From Diadema setosum (lineage: Eukaryota > Echinodermata > Echinoidea > Diadematoida > Diadematidae), in contig NC_092698.1 of the NCBI RefSeq assembly GCF_964275005.1, forward strand, positions 26,001,947 to 26,065,946: a DNA stretch of 64,000 bases, written 5' to 3'. The notes under the pieces are model-generated. The model was given only the letters and a program-made list of their open reading frames with translations, did not search any database and was not told the origin of the DNA. Positions 1-11,517 of this stretch are shown here, in pieces. The position numbers were made by a program, and so were the translations under genes. How positions within the stretch are numbered: position 1 is the first letter of the stretch; each line of letters begins with the position of its first letter.

Positions 1-501
1 CTATAGCCCCTATAACTGACATGGAGGGACATGAAAAAGTTCATTACTACTACTAAACAGTGATGCCTTCTACTCATGTGGCACAAGATACCTCTATAGC
101 AACATAAAACCTGTCTACAATTCCGCTATTGGGTCAAACAATAACAATCTGGAATTTCAAAGAGATGAGCTAGACGCCATACACCTGGCCTAGAGTTAAT
201 TTATTCAGTTGCCATTCCTGCTCCAGTTGAATTATGTAAATTATTTCCCGACCTGTCTTGTGCAGTGTAACAGGAACAAACGTAGAGAAAAGGAAAGAGA
301 AAACGAAAGGTGGCAAGCGGGGCACTGTATACCAAGGGCAATTTACAACATTACGTATGATAAATGAAGCAAATCCAACCTCCAGCCTCCGACAAAAAAA
401 AAAAGGAAACTTGAGTGACTGTGTGTCGTGGGGTAATGACATCGGAATGAAGCTGAACTGCCAAAAGAAAAACAAAGAAAGAGAGAGAGAAAAAAATAAT
501 A

Positions 502-592
502 GCGTCCTGCGGGTCTCGAACATCTCGTCCTAAGGTAGTGCATAATGTCCATGCAGCGCGCTAAGCGACTATAAAGCCACACGGCTGTCCCG
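502..592 (-). repeat. SINE2 tRNA-like head
   Basis: Read on the minus strand it has a tRNA-like D-arm/A box (GTGGC..TCGCTTAGCGCGC) and a T-arm-like B box (GTTCGAGACCCGC), followed by a T-rich stretch and a body extending to about base 31. It is not a functional tRNA: the A box carries an extra base run and the acceptor arms do not pair well. Confidence 0.6.
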
Positions 593-1126
593 AAGACTGG
601 ATGTGAAATTCATATCTTTATATCATTTACAACATGAAAAAGTTCATTACTACTACTATACAGTGATGCCTTCAATTCATGTGGCACAAGATACCTCTAT
701 AGCAACATAAAACCTGTCTACATCTCCGTTATTGGGTCAAACAATAACAACCTGGAATTTCAAAGAGAGGAGCGAGACGCCATACACCTGGACTAGAGTA
801 ATCAATTCAGCTCCCATTCCTGCAAGTTATTCAAACGTACATGTTCCTACCTATCCTGTTACAGTATAACAATAACCAATGAAGAGAAAAGGAAAGAGCA
901 AACGAAAGGTGGCAAGCGGGACACTGTAACAAGGGGCAATTTGCAACATTAAGTGTGACAAAATTAATGAAGCAAACCCAATCTCCAAACTCCAATACAA
1001 AACAAGGGAAATAGAGCAGCCGTGTTCACGGGTTACGTACACTTGATAAAATAATATGATAAATGACATCGGAGTAAAGCTGACCTGCCGAAAAAAAAAG
1101 AAAAGAAAAACAAAAAGAACGGGAAA

Positions 1127-1210
1127 AGTCCTGCGGGAGTCGAACTTCTCACCTTCCGGTATGGCGTTATGAACACCCAGCGCTAAGCGATTACGCCACA
1201 CGGATGTCCT
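1127..1210 (-). repeat. SINE2 tRNA-like head
   Basis: On the minus strand it shows an A box TGGCGTAATCGCTTAGCGC, a loop with CAT in the anticodon position, and a B box GTTCGACTCCCGC. The body continues leftward to about 634. It is the second of a tandem pair of about 600-bp blocks. Confidence 0.6.
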
Positions 1211-1239
1211 GAAGAGTGAATGCGAAACTTAAATATATA

Positions 1240-2530
1240 ATAATACTATCGTGACTAGTTGACTTGTGATGGCGCTATTCAACTTCTCACAAGTGGCAGC
1301 GTGGATTCGATCAATATACAGTTGCAAAGAAAAATTGGGAATCGTTCTGTACAGATTGCATTCTCATTTTCAGTTTTAAACTACAAAATTATCAACCTAA
1401 TGAGGAGATTTGAAAACATAAAATGCACGATTACTAAAGCTTATTGTCTCAGCTACAACATACGTATGTTTCAGAGGAAATGGAGCAAAAACAGATGAGG
1501 TAAAGGTGCTTAAACGTTGTCAAGTCAATGCATGGTTTAAAAAAAAATCACCTCCCATAGACATAACACGTAAACTTGTCTGATTTTGAGTCTTTACCTT
1601 TAATTACAATTTCTAGTACGATGACGTCATCATATTCCAAAACCATCACATGGACTTGAGAGGCAAATGTTCAAAGTACAACATATCTGAATTTGGGATA
1701 ATATTGAGCTTAAACAACAGAGATACGAGCTAATGAATGTCTGAAACAGTACCTCAAAAAAATCAATTCCACTTTTTTTATTTAAAATGACGATATGATG
1801 ACGTCATCGCGTGTTCCTGGCAATATTGATGCTTGGAATGTTATTTACAATTCATATACTTTTGTAATATGCAATAGAAATATGGGGTCAACGGACGATT
1901 TAAAGAGCTATGGCGAAATAAACAAAGACATGTTTTTTCACTATATTTGCAGAAAGACGCGCACGCGGAATTTCAACTTTGACGCCAGTGCATTCCTTTG
2001 TTATAGGTCGAAATCGATCGGAAATCAATGGATATTGTTACTCAGAGTATAAGGAATCCAAATCAGTCAAAAAAAAATGCATTTTCATGTTGCTTACGGG
2101 CTCTGCGCGCGAAATTGCGCGGACGGACGCGCACGCGAGAAAATGTTTGAAACGCTTAAAATTGTCTGAAACTTCGAGATTTCCCATTGGGAAGTCGTTT
2201 TGAGCCTTTTAAAATTTTGACGCGCGCTTACGCGCGCGTAATGATGACCTGTGTAACTAGCGTTAGAAAGTAAGATAAAGCGTGACCTGAACTTCATGTC
2301 CACCGAAAATGATACAGAAATGACATCTAGTTATGAAGTTATGATCGATCATGTGACAAAGTCCGAAAATCAGAAAATGGCGCCTAGATGACGTCATCGA
2401 TATGTTACTGTCATGAAAACCTTATTGTGGCTAGATTTTGTCATGAGACATGTTGACTGAAAATGTCATGTTATTTCGTAATGTCATTCTTGAGATATTG
2501 ACGACACAAAATGTGGCAGAAAGAAAGAAG
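1240..2530. repeat. Module P, copy 1
   Basis: A ~1.25-kb block repeated through the array. It carries TGACGTCA octamers at 1622, 1799 and 2389, a CpG-rich patch at about 2100-2240 and a conserved end GCAGAAAGAAAGAAGAATAAA near 2517. A frame of 85 codons from 1795 is broken in other copies, so coding is not supported. A mobile-element origin is inferred from the variable hairpins that follow its right end. Confidence 0.75.
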
Positions 2531-2554
2531 AATAAAACGAGACATGAAAACTCG

Positions 2555-2950
2555 TCACATTGAGGACGAGTTAGGTGATACGCTTGTGGTCATCAGATGA
2601 CAGTCATCTGTGATCGACAAAGAAAAGAATGTGATATTGGCACCTTCAAGTTATATTGAGCGTGCATGCGAAACCGTTTCTGTAACCACTCGGCCACGGG
2701 TCATCCACGGAAATGGTAAGACAAAAAAAAACAAACAATGTATAGATATAACAGGGGGAAAGTCAATGCCCACTCAACTAACGTGGCCGTGTGAACATCT
2801 ATTGCATTGCTAGACGGAAAAGCGGCCTTGTAACGACTGAGGTCGCTATGCCATTTCTGGCAACTTGGGAAAAATACGTCCCGCAGACATAAAACCTATT
2901 ATCGGCTGGTTTTGATACCTTGCCTTTAATCACAATTTTCAGTGTAATGA
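2555..2950 (-). repeat. Repeat block Q with partial tRNA-like head
   Basis: It follows module P. It begins with the half-site TAGGTGATACGCT (2573), which elsewhere is one arm of a perfect hairpin. On the minus strand, 2660-2715 carries a class II tRNA A box (GTGGCCGAGTGGTTA) but no good B box. A TGACGTCA octamer lies at 2948. Related copies lie at about 4580-4965, 14900-15290 and 24010-24400. Confidence 0.5.
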
Positions 2951-3118
2951 CGTCATCAAATTACAAAACAATGACATCGTCTTGAAAGACAATTGTTCAA
3001 AGTACAACACCTCAGTCGTCGTCATTACATACTATGATCGGTTTGACAAAGTGAACCTGCAAAATGTTGCTGCAGTCGAAGCAATGTGGTCTCCAACACA
3101 CAAAAAAGAGGGATATGG

Positions 3119-3147
3119 CGTGTGTGTATGTCTGTGTGTGTGTGTAG
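3119..3147. repeat. (GT)n microsatellite in a SINE1 block
   Basis: Short interrupted GT tract at the conserved position left of a SINE1 head. The same site is expanded to different lengths in the other copies. Confidence 0.8.
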
Positions 3148-3235
3148 GTGCGTTTATATACGAACGTGATTTCTACATGGACGAATATATAAGACAAATT
3201 GAAGAAAAAAAAGTGAAATAAAAAAAAAATTGTTT

Positions 3236-3313
3236 CGTGATCTTGTGGGGTTCGAACCCGCATCCTCACGTCTATGAGACGGCGCCTTTAACCACTCGGC
3301 CATACGTCTCGAC
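3236..3313 (-). repeat. SINE1 tRNA-like head
   Basis: On the minus strand: box A TGGCCGAGTGGTTA (3289-3302), an anticodon-like hairpin, and box B GGTTCGAACCC (3249-3259). It resembles class II (Ser/Leu-type) tRNA, but the acceptor halves do not pair, so it is a tRNA-derived SINE promoter rather than a tRNA gene. Confidence 0.65.
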
Positions 3314-3349
3314 GAGAAAATATGGGGAACGTAAACTTATGTATGTGAA

Positions 3350-4555
3350 AGATACATGAGGAATCGTTTTGTCCACATTCCATTTTCATTTTCAGTTTTA
3401 AACTGCAAAATTGTCAATCAGATGAGGAGATTTCAAAGAATAAGATGCATGATTACTGCAGCTTATTGTCTCAGCTACAACATACTAACGTTTCAGAGGA
3501 AATGAAGCAAAATCAGCTGAGATAAAGGTGATTAAACGTTGTTAAGTCAATGCATGCTTTTAAAAAAATCACCTCCCATAGACAATACACGTAAACTTGT
3601 CCGATTTTGCGTCTTTACCTTTAATCACAATTTAAGGTATGATGACGTCATCAAATATCAAACCATGACATGGACTTAAAAGGCAAATGTTCAAAGTACA
3701 ACATATCTGAATTTGGGATAATATTGAGCTTAAGCAACAGAGATAAGAGCAAATGAATGTCAGAAACAGTACCTTAAAAAAATTAATTCCACTTTTTTGA
3801 TTTCAGATGACGATATGATGACGTCATAATGTATTTATGGAAATAATGATACTTGAAACGTTATGTCCACTTTATATGCTTTTGTAATATGCAATAAAAA
3901 CATAGGGTAACCTGACGTTTTAAAGAGCTATGGCGATATAAACAAAGACATGTTTTTTCACTATATTTGCACATAGACACGCGGGCGAAATTTGACCTTT
4001 GACGCCAGTGCATTGCTTTGTTATTTGTCAGAATCGATCAGAAATCAATGGATATTGTTACTCAAAGTATCAGGAATCCAAATCAGTCAAAAAAAGAGTA
4101 TTTTCATGTTACTGACGCGCTGTGCGCGCGAAAACGCGCGGACGGACGCGCACGCGCAAAATCGTTTGAAACGCTTAAAATTGTCTGAAACTTCGAGATT
4201 TCCCATTGGAAAGTTGTTTTGAGCCTTTTCAATGTTTGACGCGCGCTTACGCGTCCTAGATGACGTCCTAGGTAATTAGCATCAGAGAAAGAAAGATAGA
4301 GCGTGACCTGAACTTTATGTCCACAAAAAATGATACAGAAATGACCTTTAGTTATGAAGTTATGATCGATCATGTAACATGGTCCGAAAATCACAAAATG
4401 GCGCCTAGATGACGTCATAGAGACGTTACTGTCATGAAAACCTTATTGTGGCTAGATATTGTCATGAGACATGTTGTCTGAAAATGTCATGTTACTCCGT
4501 AATGTCATTCTTGAGATATTGACGACACAAAATAGGCCAGAAAGAAAGAAGAACG
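3350..4555. repeat. Module P, copy 2
   Basis: It carries TGACGTCA at 3643, 3819 and 4410, a CpG-rich patch at 4110-4260 and the conserved end near 4545. The frame that is open for 85 codons in copy 1 has several stops here. Confidence 0.75.
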
Positions 4556-4579
4556 AGACATGAAAACTCGTCACATTGA

Positions 4580-4965
4580 GGACGAGTTAGGTGATACGCT
4601 TGTGGTCATCAGATGACAGTCATCTGTGATCGACAAAGAAAAGAATGTGATATAGGCACCTTAAAGTTATATTGAGCGTGCTTGCGAAACCGTTTTTGTA
4701 ACCACTCGGCCACGGGTCATCCACGGAAATGGTAAGACAAAAAAAAACCAAAACAATGTATAGATATAACAGGGGGAAAGTCAATGCCCACTCAACTAAC
4801 GTGGCCGTGTGAACATCTATTGCATTGCTAGACGGAAAAGCGGCCTTGTAACGACTGAGGTCGCTATGCCATTTCTGGCAACTTGGAAAAAATACGTCCC
4901 GCAGACATAAAACCTATAATCGGCTGGTTTTGATACCTTGCCTTTAATCATAATTTTCAGTGTAA
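4580..4965 (-). repeat. Repeat block Q with partial tRNA-like head
   Basis: Second copy of the block at 2555-2950, with the half-site TAGGTGATACGCT near 4588 and the minus-strand A box GTGGCCGAGTGGTTA at about 4697-4714. A TGACGTCA octamer lies at 4966. Confidence 0.5.
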
Positions 4966-5259
4966 TGACGTCATCAAATTAATAAACAATGACATCGTCT
5001 TGAAAGACAATTGTTCAAAGTACAACACCTCAGTCGTCGTCATTACATACTATGATCGGTTTGACAAAGTCAACCTGCAAAAGTTTGCTGCAGTCGAAGC
5101 AATGTGGTCTCCAACACACAAAAAGGAGGGATATGGCGTGTGTGTGTGTCTGTGTGTGTGTATAGGTGTGTTTATATACGAACGTGTTTTCTACATGGAC
5201 GAATATGTAATACAAAGTGGAGGAAAAAAAACAGTAAATAGCTAAGTATTTTGTTTCGT

Positions 5260-5336
5260 GATCTTGTGGGGTTCGAACCCGCAACCTCACGTCTCTGAGA
5301 CGTCGCCTTTAACCACTCGGCCATACGTCTCGACAA
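5260..5336 (-). repeat. SINE1 tRNA-like head
   Basis: Minus-strand box A at 5310-5323 and box B GGTTCGAACCC at 5270-5280, with a palindromic anticodon-arm region (ACGTCTCAGAGACGT). The adjacent GT-rich tract is at 5133-5162. Confidence 0.65.
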
Positions 5337-5344
5337 GAAAATAT

Positions 5345-6050
5345 GGGGAACATTATGGACTTGAAAGACAGTTGTTCAATATATAACACATTCATCGTAC
5401 GTTGTCAGTTTGCTATTGACATGACGATCTATCACACGAATATGAGGCAGGTATTAGTACCTGTATGAAATTATTATAGGCATGGTTATCAAATTCCCCT
5501 AAAATTTCCTTATAATTGCCTTATTTTTACACACAGTTATGCTATCCCTTTAAACTCGTCACAGTTTAATTAGAATCATTAACATCATACATTAGTACCA
5601 TATTCAGTTCCATAGCTGATCACGTTTGCTAATTAATTAAGATTAATTGTCTAGAATGTGTCATATGACCAACCTGTATACACACGTATACACACACACA
5701 CACAATGCTAAATGTATGTATCAAACATCTGTAACACAACTTTGAACTAACTGTAGGAATTATCGCTGCACTTATCATTCATACTTTTTATCACTATCTG
5801 AAACTCCACAAAAACCACTAATTGACAAATAATCATCAATACAGAAGACTGACTTAAAGGAACAATGCAAATACCTTTTTTACAATGTATAGCTTGTTAC
5901 ATGTGTAAATCAGCACAAAGTAACCACGACTACATTGTGTTACTGAATTGATATGAACAAATTTCATTTTGTTACAATATACTATATCTGTTTGAAAAGC
6001 CCAGCCTGCAAAATTTTGCAGCAGTCGAAGTAATGCAGTCTCCAACGCAA
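5345..6050. other. AT-rich interval, no gene seen
   Basis: The first ~110 bases resemble 17,565-17,665 (a shared GTCAGTTTG..ATTGACATGACGATC region). The remainder, including a short (AC)n tract near 5690-5705, has no recognisable feature and no convincing open frame. Confidence 0.4.
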
Positions 6051-6180
6051 AACAAAGGTATACTGTGTGAGTGTGTGCGTATAGGTGTGTTTACATGCAA
6101 ACGTGTTTTCTACATGGACGAAGGTGTAGTACTCCATTGAAGAAAAAAAAAAGTAACAAAAGAATAATTATTTTCTTTCG

Positions 6181-6268
6181 TGCTCTTGTGAGGATCGAAC
6201 CCGTACGTGTGCAACCTCACGTTTCTGAGACGACGCCTCTAACCGCTCGGCCATTCGTCTCGACGAGA
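6181..6268 (-). repeat. SINE1 tRNA-like head (diverged)
   Basis: Minus-strand box B is GGTTCGATCCT-like (6192-6202, one change from consensus) and box A is TGGCCGAGCGGTTA (6240-6253). It has a longer variable region than the copies at 3236 and 5260. Confidence 0.6.
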
Positions 6269-6294
6269 AAATTAGAGGAACGTAAACTTACGTA

Positions 6295-7495
6295 CGTGAA
6301 AGATGAATCAGGAATCGTTTCGTCCGCATTCCATTCTCATTTTCAGTTTTAAATTGCAAAATTGTCAACCTCATGAGGAGATTTCAAAGAATAAAATGCA
6401 TGATTACTGCAGATTATTGTCACAGCTACAATATACTTAAGTTTCAGAGGAAATGAAGCAAAATCAGCTGAGATAAAGGTGCTTAAACGTTGTCAAGTCA
6501 ATGCATGGTTTCTAAAAAAATCACCTCCCATAGACATAACACGTAAACTTGTCCGATTTTGCGTCTTTACCTTTAAACACAATTTAAAGCATGATGACGT
6601 CATCAAATTTCAAAACTATGACATGGACTTGAAAGGCAAATGTTCAAAGTACAACATATCTGAATTTGGGATAATATTGAGCTTAAACAACAGAGATACG
6701 AGCAAATGAATGTCAGAAACAGTACCTTAAAAAATTTAATTCCACTTTTTTTATTTCAGATGATGATATGATGACGTCATAATGTATTCATGGAGATATT
6801 GATGCTTGAAACGTTATTTCCAATTCATATGTTTTTGTAATATGCAATAAAAACATAGGGTAACCAGACGTTTTAAAGAGCTATGGCGAAATAAACAAAG
6901 ACATGTTTTTCGCTATATTTGCACATAGACGCGCACACGAAATTTCAACTTTGCCGCCAACGCATTCCTTTGTTATAGGTCAAAATTGATCGGAAATCAA
7001 TGGATATTGTTGCTTAATGTATCAGGAATCCAAATCTGTCAAAAAATGTGCATTTTCATGTTGCTTACGCGCACTACGCGCGAAAATGTGCGGACGGACG
7101 CGAACGCGCGAAACGCTTAAAATTGTCTGAAACTTCGAGATTTCCCATTGGTAAGTTGTTTTGAGCCTTTTAAAAGTTTGACGCGCGCGTACGCGCGCGT
7201 AATAATGTCCTAGGTAATTAGCATTAAAATGTAAGATAGAGCGTGACCTGAACTTAATGTCCACCGAAAATGATACAGAAATGACCTTTAGTTATGAAGA
7301 TATGATCGATCATGTAACATGGTCCGAAAATCACAAAATGGCGCCTAGATGACGTCATAGACATGTTACTGTCATGAAAACCTTATTGTGGCTAGATATT
7401 GTCATGAGACATGTTCCCTGAAAATGTCATGTCATTCTGTAATGTCACTCTTGAGATATTGATGACACAAAATTGTCCAGAAAGAAAGAAGAATA
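6295..7495. repeat. Module P, copy 3
   Basis: TGACGTCA octamers lie at 6595, 6772 and 7350. A perfect 20-bp CG-rich palindrome ACGCGCGCGTACGCGCGCGT is at 7181-7200. Its right end runs into a single hairpin at 7529-7557. Confidence 0.75.
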
Positions 7496-7528
7496 AAAAA
7501 AAATAAAGAGAGATTTTGACAATCACAA

Positions 7529-7557
7529 TAGGTGATACGCTGATAGCGTATCACCTA
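7529..7557. repeat. Perfect 13-bp-arm hairpin, single copy
   Basis: Arm TAGGTGATACGCT, a three-base loop GAT, then the exact reverse complement. It is the same hairpin, with the same preceding AGAGATTTTGACAATCACAA, as the six tandem copies at 33,298-33,608. Confidence 0.9.
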
Positions 7558-7700
7558 ATGAGATACTTAGTTGAACTTTTTTGGGCCTACATTATTCAGA
7601 TCACATTTGTTTTTCTGTCACACAAACTAAGTGGAAATTCTGTGCGTGTGCGACTAAGTCGATTTACGCACTTTTTGAGTACGTACAGTGCATAAACTTA

Positions 7701-8300
7701 GACCCCGTTTACGGTGCGGGGCTGGGACGAGCCGCGGCCGAGCCGCGGCCAAGGCCAACCTCAATTGCGAGGCCGAGCCCCGCAATTTAGTCCGTTTACA
7801 CTGCCGGGCTCGGCCGCACTTTTGATTCAAACCTTTCAATATTTTGTCGTAGTGGCGCTCTACTTTTAAACAAACGCAATTTGGTATTGTCTGGTTTTCA
7901 GATCCTTTGCCAACTGAATTCCATGGCGACGAAGTCGCCGTTCGGGCAAAGGCCTTTGCCGAAGGAGAAAATCCTTTGCAGGACAAAACCACCTTAAACT
8001 ATCCTAGTTTTCGACGTTAAAGTGGTTAATATCCTGAATAGCGAAATAGTACAGGCGAGGGTTTGGAAGCCAGACTAAAATTGGCCGCGCATTTAGCCCA
8101 CTTTGCGCTTACACTGAGAAAAAGGCCGGGCGCGACCGCGGCTCGACCGCGGCCGAGACCACCTCCAGAGCGTGGCATAATGCGAGGCCAATTTTGGCCC
8201 CGCATTTGGCCTTTTGCGCGTTTACACCGAAATGAAGGTGGGCTCGGCGCGGCCGAGCCGCGGCCGAGCCGCGGCCGAGCCTCGCACTCTAAACGGGGTC
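7701..8300. mobile_element. GC-rich TIR element (MITE-like), 600 bp
   Basis: It starts GACCCCGTTTAC and ends with the inverse GTAAACGGGGTC. Inside, GTTTACA/C boxes next to CGGCCGCGG-rich runs recur several times in both orientations. It is strikingly GC-rich against AT-rich flanks. No transposase frame is present, so it is non-autonomous. Target duplication is not clear. Relatives lie at 26,176-26,712, 49,186-49,786 and 49,805-50,385. Confidence 0.75.
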
Positions 8301-9083
8301 CAAGCGATCCTCGGCACGTACAAATAAAATATGACAATTAAGTGTTTATAACTATCCTGGCATTAACAGTGGCCTTTTAAAACATGACCTTTGACCATTA
8401 TTTACATAACCAATATGACTCCCTCTAATCTTGCTATTACAATGCTCAGTTCAGAGATCTCTTACAGCTATATACAAGCCTGTGAGATTTACCAGCATTA
8501 AAACCAATGAAGCCTCCGATACAAAACAAGGGATATAGAGCAAGGGAGTCTGTTTACATGAGAATGTGATTTATCCTGGACGAAAGTGATACCTCAATTA
8601 AAGAGAAAAGGGCAAAAGAAAAATGGGCCAAACGTACGGCTCCAGCGAAAGAGACATCGCCTTTAACCATGTAACTATAGGTCTCCTCTAACTAAGAGTA
8701 CACTTTGAACGTAAGCTTATACGTGAATGATAATTTATGACGATCTCACGTGATCGACACACATTCAAAGGGGACAGTTAGAAGTGGAAGGAGTGCTTAA
8801 TCGTTTCATTAATTCCTAATCAATGACACCCCTACTATAGGCATATCATAATTTCTCACCTAAAATCAATGGTCTATAGGACTCATGCACCATTACTTGT
8901 ATCGTGCATAAACTTTGTTTTTTAAGCTTTCAGTGAAACGTGTCATAACATAATTCTGTAATTCCATCGGCAGTGATTGATATAATAAAGAAGAAAGATA
9001 TATCACCGTATTGAACGCTTAGAACCTAACGGGGGGGGGGGGGAGGTATTATAGCATGATACTCGGTTCTTTACTGCCCACAT
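8301..9083. other. Array segment without a gene
   Basis: Matches 26,713-27,490 at roughly mid-90s percent by eye. It contains a decayed tRNA-like stretch on the minus strand near 8640-8690 and a G-run at about 9031-9043. No coding potential is evident. Confidence 0.5.
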
Positions 9084-10690
9084 GCCAACAACATCCATTA
9101 CCCACGGCTACGCATAGCGAAACAGCCATGGCGAAAATAAAACTTTGTTTTCTCGTAGGCAGAATGACACAGAACCTCGTCAAACACACTTTTATTGGCA
9201 GGGATGGACATGAAAAAGTTCATTACTAATACTAAACAGCGCATGCATTCCATTCATGTGGCGCGAGATACCTCTATAGCAACATAAAGCCTGTCTTCAA
9301 CTCCGTTGGTCGAACAATGACAACCTGAAATTTGAAAGATATGAGGGAGACGCTATATACACCTGGCCTAGAGTTAATTTATTCAGTTCTCATTCCTACC
9401 TCAAGTTGGGTTATGTTATTGTAATCATTCCCATCTGCAGTATAACAAAACCAAAGTGAGGGAAAGGGGGAGAGAAAAACGAGAGGTGGCAAAAGGAAAA
9501 CTGCATGCACAACTGCAATCCATATCATTGCGTGTGACAAGTGAAGCAAATGTATTAGTTGTTATAGCAGTGTTTTATGAGCATAAACTGGCAAATAGAC
9601 AGACCATGTCAAATATAAAAACCATCAATTTAATGTAAGAGAAGATGGTAAACAAGATGCATTGAAACTGTAACTAAATCGCTGCTTTTCTACTCGGTCA
9701 CGGAACGTCCAACTTTATATTCAACAAAAAAAAAATGTTAGGGGAAAGAAACAAATTTAGATATAACATTCTTGAATTAAAAACAAGAAAGAGAAAATGC
9801 CCACGTCAGGATTAAAAAAAAACGCCGCACGAACATGCATTATATTCTAGATGGGAATACGGTCTTGATGCAAAGGTCCAATGATTGTCTCATTACTTTA
9901 AAAGCAATCTATGGTTCCCTTACCATCACCAGTACCACACCACAATGACGTCTCTAAAATCAATGGTAGCACATTTATCATTGCATCGTGCAGTAACTCC
10001 CTTTTCCTAAACTACCAGTAGAACGTGTCATATTATATTGTGTGTTTCGATCAGTAATGACTGACTTTAAAGAAGAAAGATAATGCAAAAAATTGAACGC
10101 TTACCACATTGCTTATAGGGCTATTCCAGTTTGGTACAGATCTGTTCTATTCTCCCAGATGCCAACAACATATGTCACCTATGGCTGAACTAGTGAAACA
10201 ACCATGACGAAAATAAACGACAGAGAACGCCGTCATAATCACTACACTTGGAAAGGTGTTGCCCGAAATTCCTCATTATGAAGCAATATCACGTCACTTC
10301 CTTCCCTGCCTGTCTTTAACTCCGTCATTTGGTCAAACAATAACAACCTGGAATTCCAAAGAGATAAGCGAGACGCCATGCACCTGGACTAGAGTTAATT
10401 AATTCAGTTCCCATTCCTGTTAATTATATAAACGTACACGTTCCTAAACATCCTGCTACAGTATAACAAGAACAAATGAAGAGAAAAGGAAAGAGAAAAC
10501 GAATGGTGGCAAGCGGGGTACTGTTTTAATTCAAGGGGCAATTTACAACATTACGTGTGACAAAATTAAAGAAGCAAACCCAACCTCCAAACTCCAATAC
10601 AAAACAAGGGAAATAGAGTAGCTGTGTTCATGACATCAGAGTGAAGCTGAACTGCAGAAAAAAAGAAAGAAAAAAGAAATAAAAGGAAAA
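9084..10690. repeat. SINE2-like sub-repeats of the array
   Basis: Two related blocks beginning at the landmark GCCAACAACA (9084 and 10161). Each contains a stretch similar to the SINE2 body, such as TTCAGTTCTCATTCCT and GTATAACAAAACC near 9390-9450. Only the second ends in a recognisable tRNA-like head (10691). No gene is seen. Confidence 0.5.
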
Positions 10691-10780
10691 AGTCCTGCGG
10701 GACTCGATTAACTTCTCTCCTTCCGGTCGGGCATTATAAACACGCAGCGTGCTAAGCAATTCTGCCACATGGAAGATCCG
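10691..10780 (-). repeat. SINE2 tRNA-like head
   Basis: Minus-strand D-arm-like GTGGCAGAATTGCTTAGC and a B-box-like region interrupted by TAA (GTTAATCGAGTCCCGC), so it is more decayed than the pair at 502 and 1127. Equivalent heads are at 19,777 and 29,099. Confidence 0.5.
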
Positions 10781-11302
10781 AAGATCTTGTGCGAAACTTA
10801 AATATATCTATGTATGCTATACATTTATATTCAGTTTTTTGGCTATATACGTCAAGTGACTGATAGCGCTATTCAACTTCCCACGAGTGGCCGTGTGGAT
10901 TCGATCAATATACAGTTACAAAGATAAATCTTGAATCGTTTCAACCAGATTTCATTCTCATTTTCAGTGATCGACAATGAAAATAATGTAAAGTAGCGAC
11001 TTGAAGTAATATTGAGAAATGTTCGTGAAGTCCAATTCTTTATACAGTCCTACATAATTCAGATGAAATTGTTTCTGTCATGCAACTAATTGAAAATTTC
11101 GTGTAGTGGTGTCGGCGTGTCCAAGTAAGTTGATTGGAAAGGATATGTGAATGAATATTTACCAATAGGTCTTTATATTGTAAAAAAAAAAATCAAACAT
11201 AGCCATGCGGTCTTTTAAAAGTCATCTTCACTTTAACATTTGTAATTTCAAGTCCACGTTGCCTGTCAAAGCAATGTGGTCTCCAACAAAAAACAAAGGG
11301 AT

Positions 11303-11336
<34 letters not shown>
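11303..11336. repeat. (GT)n microsatellite
   Basis: Pure GT run at the conserved site left of a SINE1 head. Homologous tracts at 20,408 and 29,724 differ in length and purity. Confidence 0.9.
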
Positions 11337-11338
<2 letters not shown>

Positions 11339-11422
11339 TTTACATGAAAACGTGATTTCTACATGGACGAAGGTGAATACTCCATAAAAGGAAAAAAGCA
11401 AAAGATATAAGTATTTTGTTTC

Positions 11423-11517
11423 GTGCTCTTATGGGGTTTGAACCCGTACGTGTGCAACCTCACGTCTCTTGTGACGTCGCCTTTATCCTCTCGGCCATGA
11501 CAGTACGTCTTGACGAG
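11423..11517 (-). repeat. SINE1 tRNA-like head (diverged)
   Basis: Minus-strand box B GGTTCAAACCC (11435-11445) and a degenerate box A (TGGCCGAGAGGATAA). A six-base insertion precedes the acceptor region. Confidence 0.55.

Larger units (their letters stand above)
1..2525. repeat. Near-identical duplicate of 12342-14866
   Basis: Base 1 corresponds to base 12342, and the offset of 12341 holds through about 2525 with only scattered substitutions and one short length difference in an A-run. After about 2530 the two copies diverge sharply in the hairpin region. The block contains two SINE2 blocks (about 31-600 and 634-1210, themselves duplicates about 603 bp apart) and one P module. The identity is clearly higher than to the equivalents near 21,480 and 30,780. 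Confidence 0.9.

Noticed and set aside
3236..3313. Genuine tRNA-Leu/Ser gene
   Set aside because: The A and B boxes are good, but acceptor strands do not pair, the T-stem has a mismatch, and the candidate anticodon varies among copies (CAG, CAT). It fits a tRNA-derived SINE.
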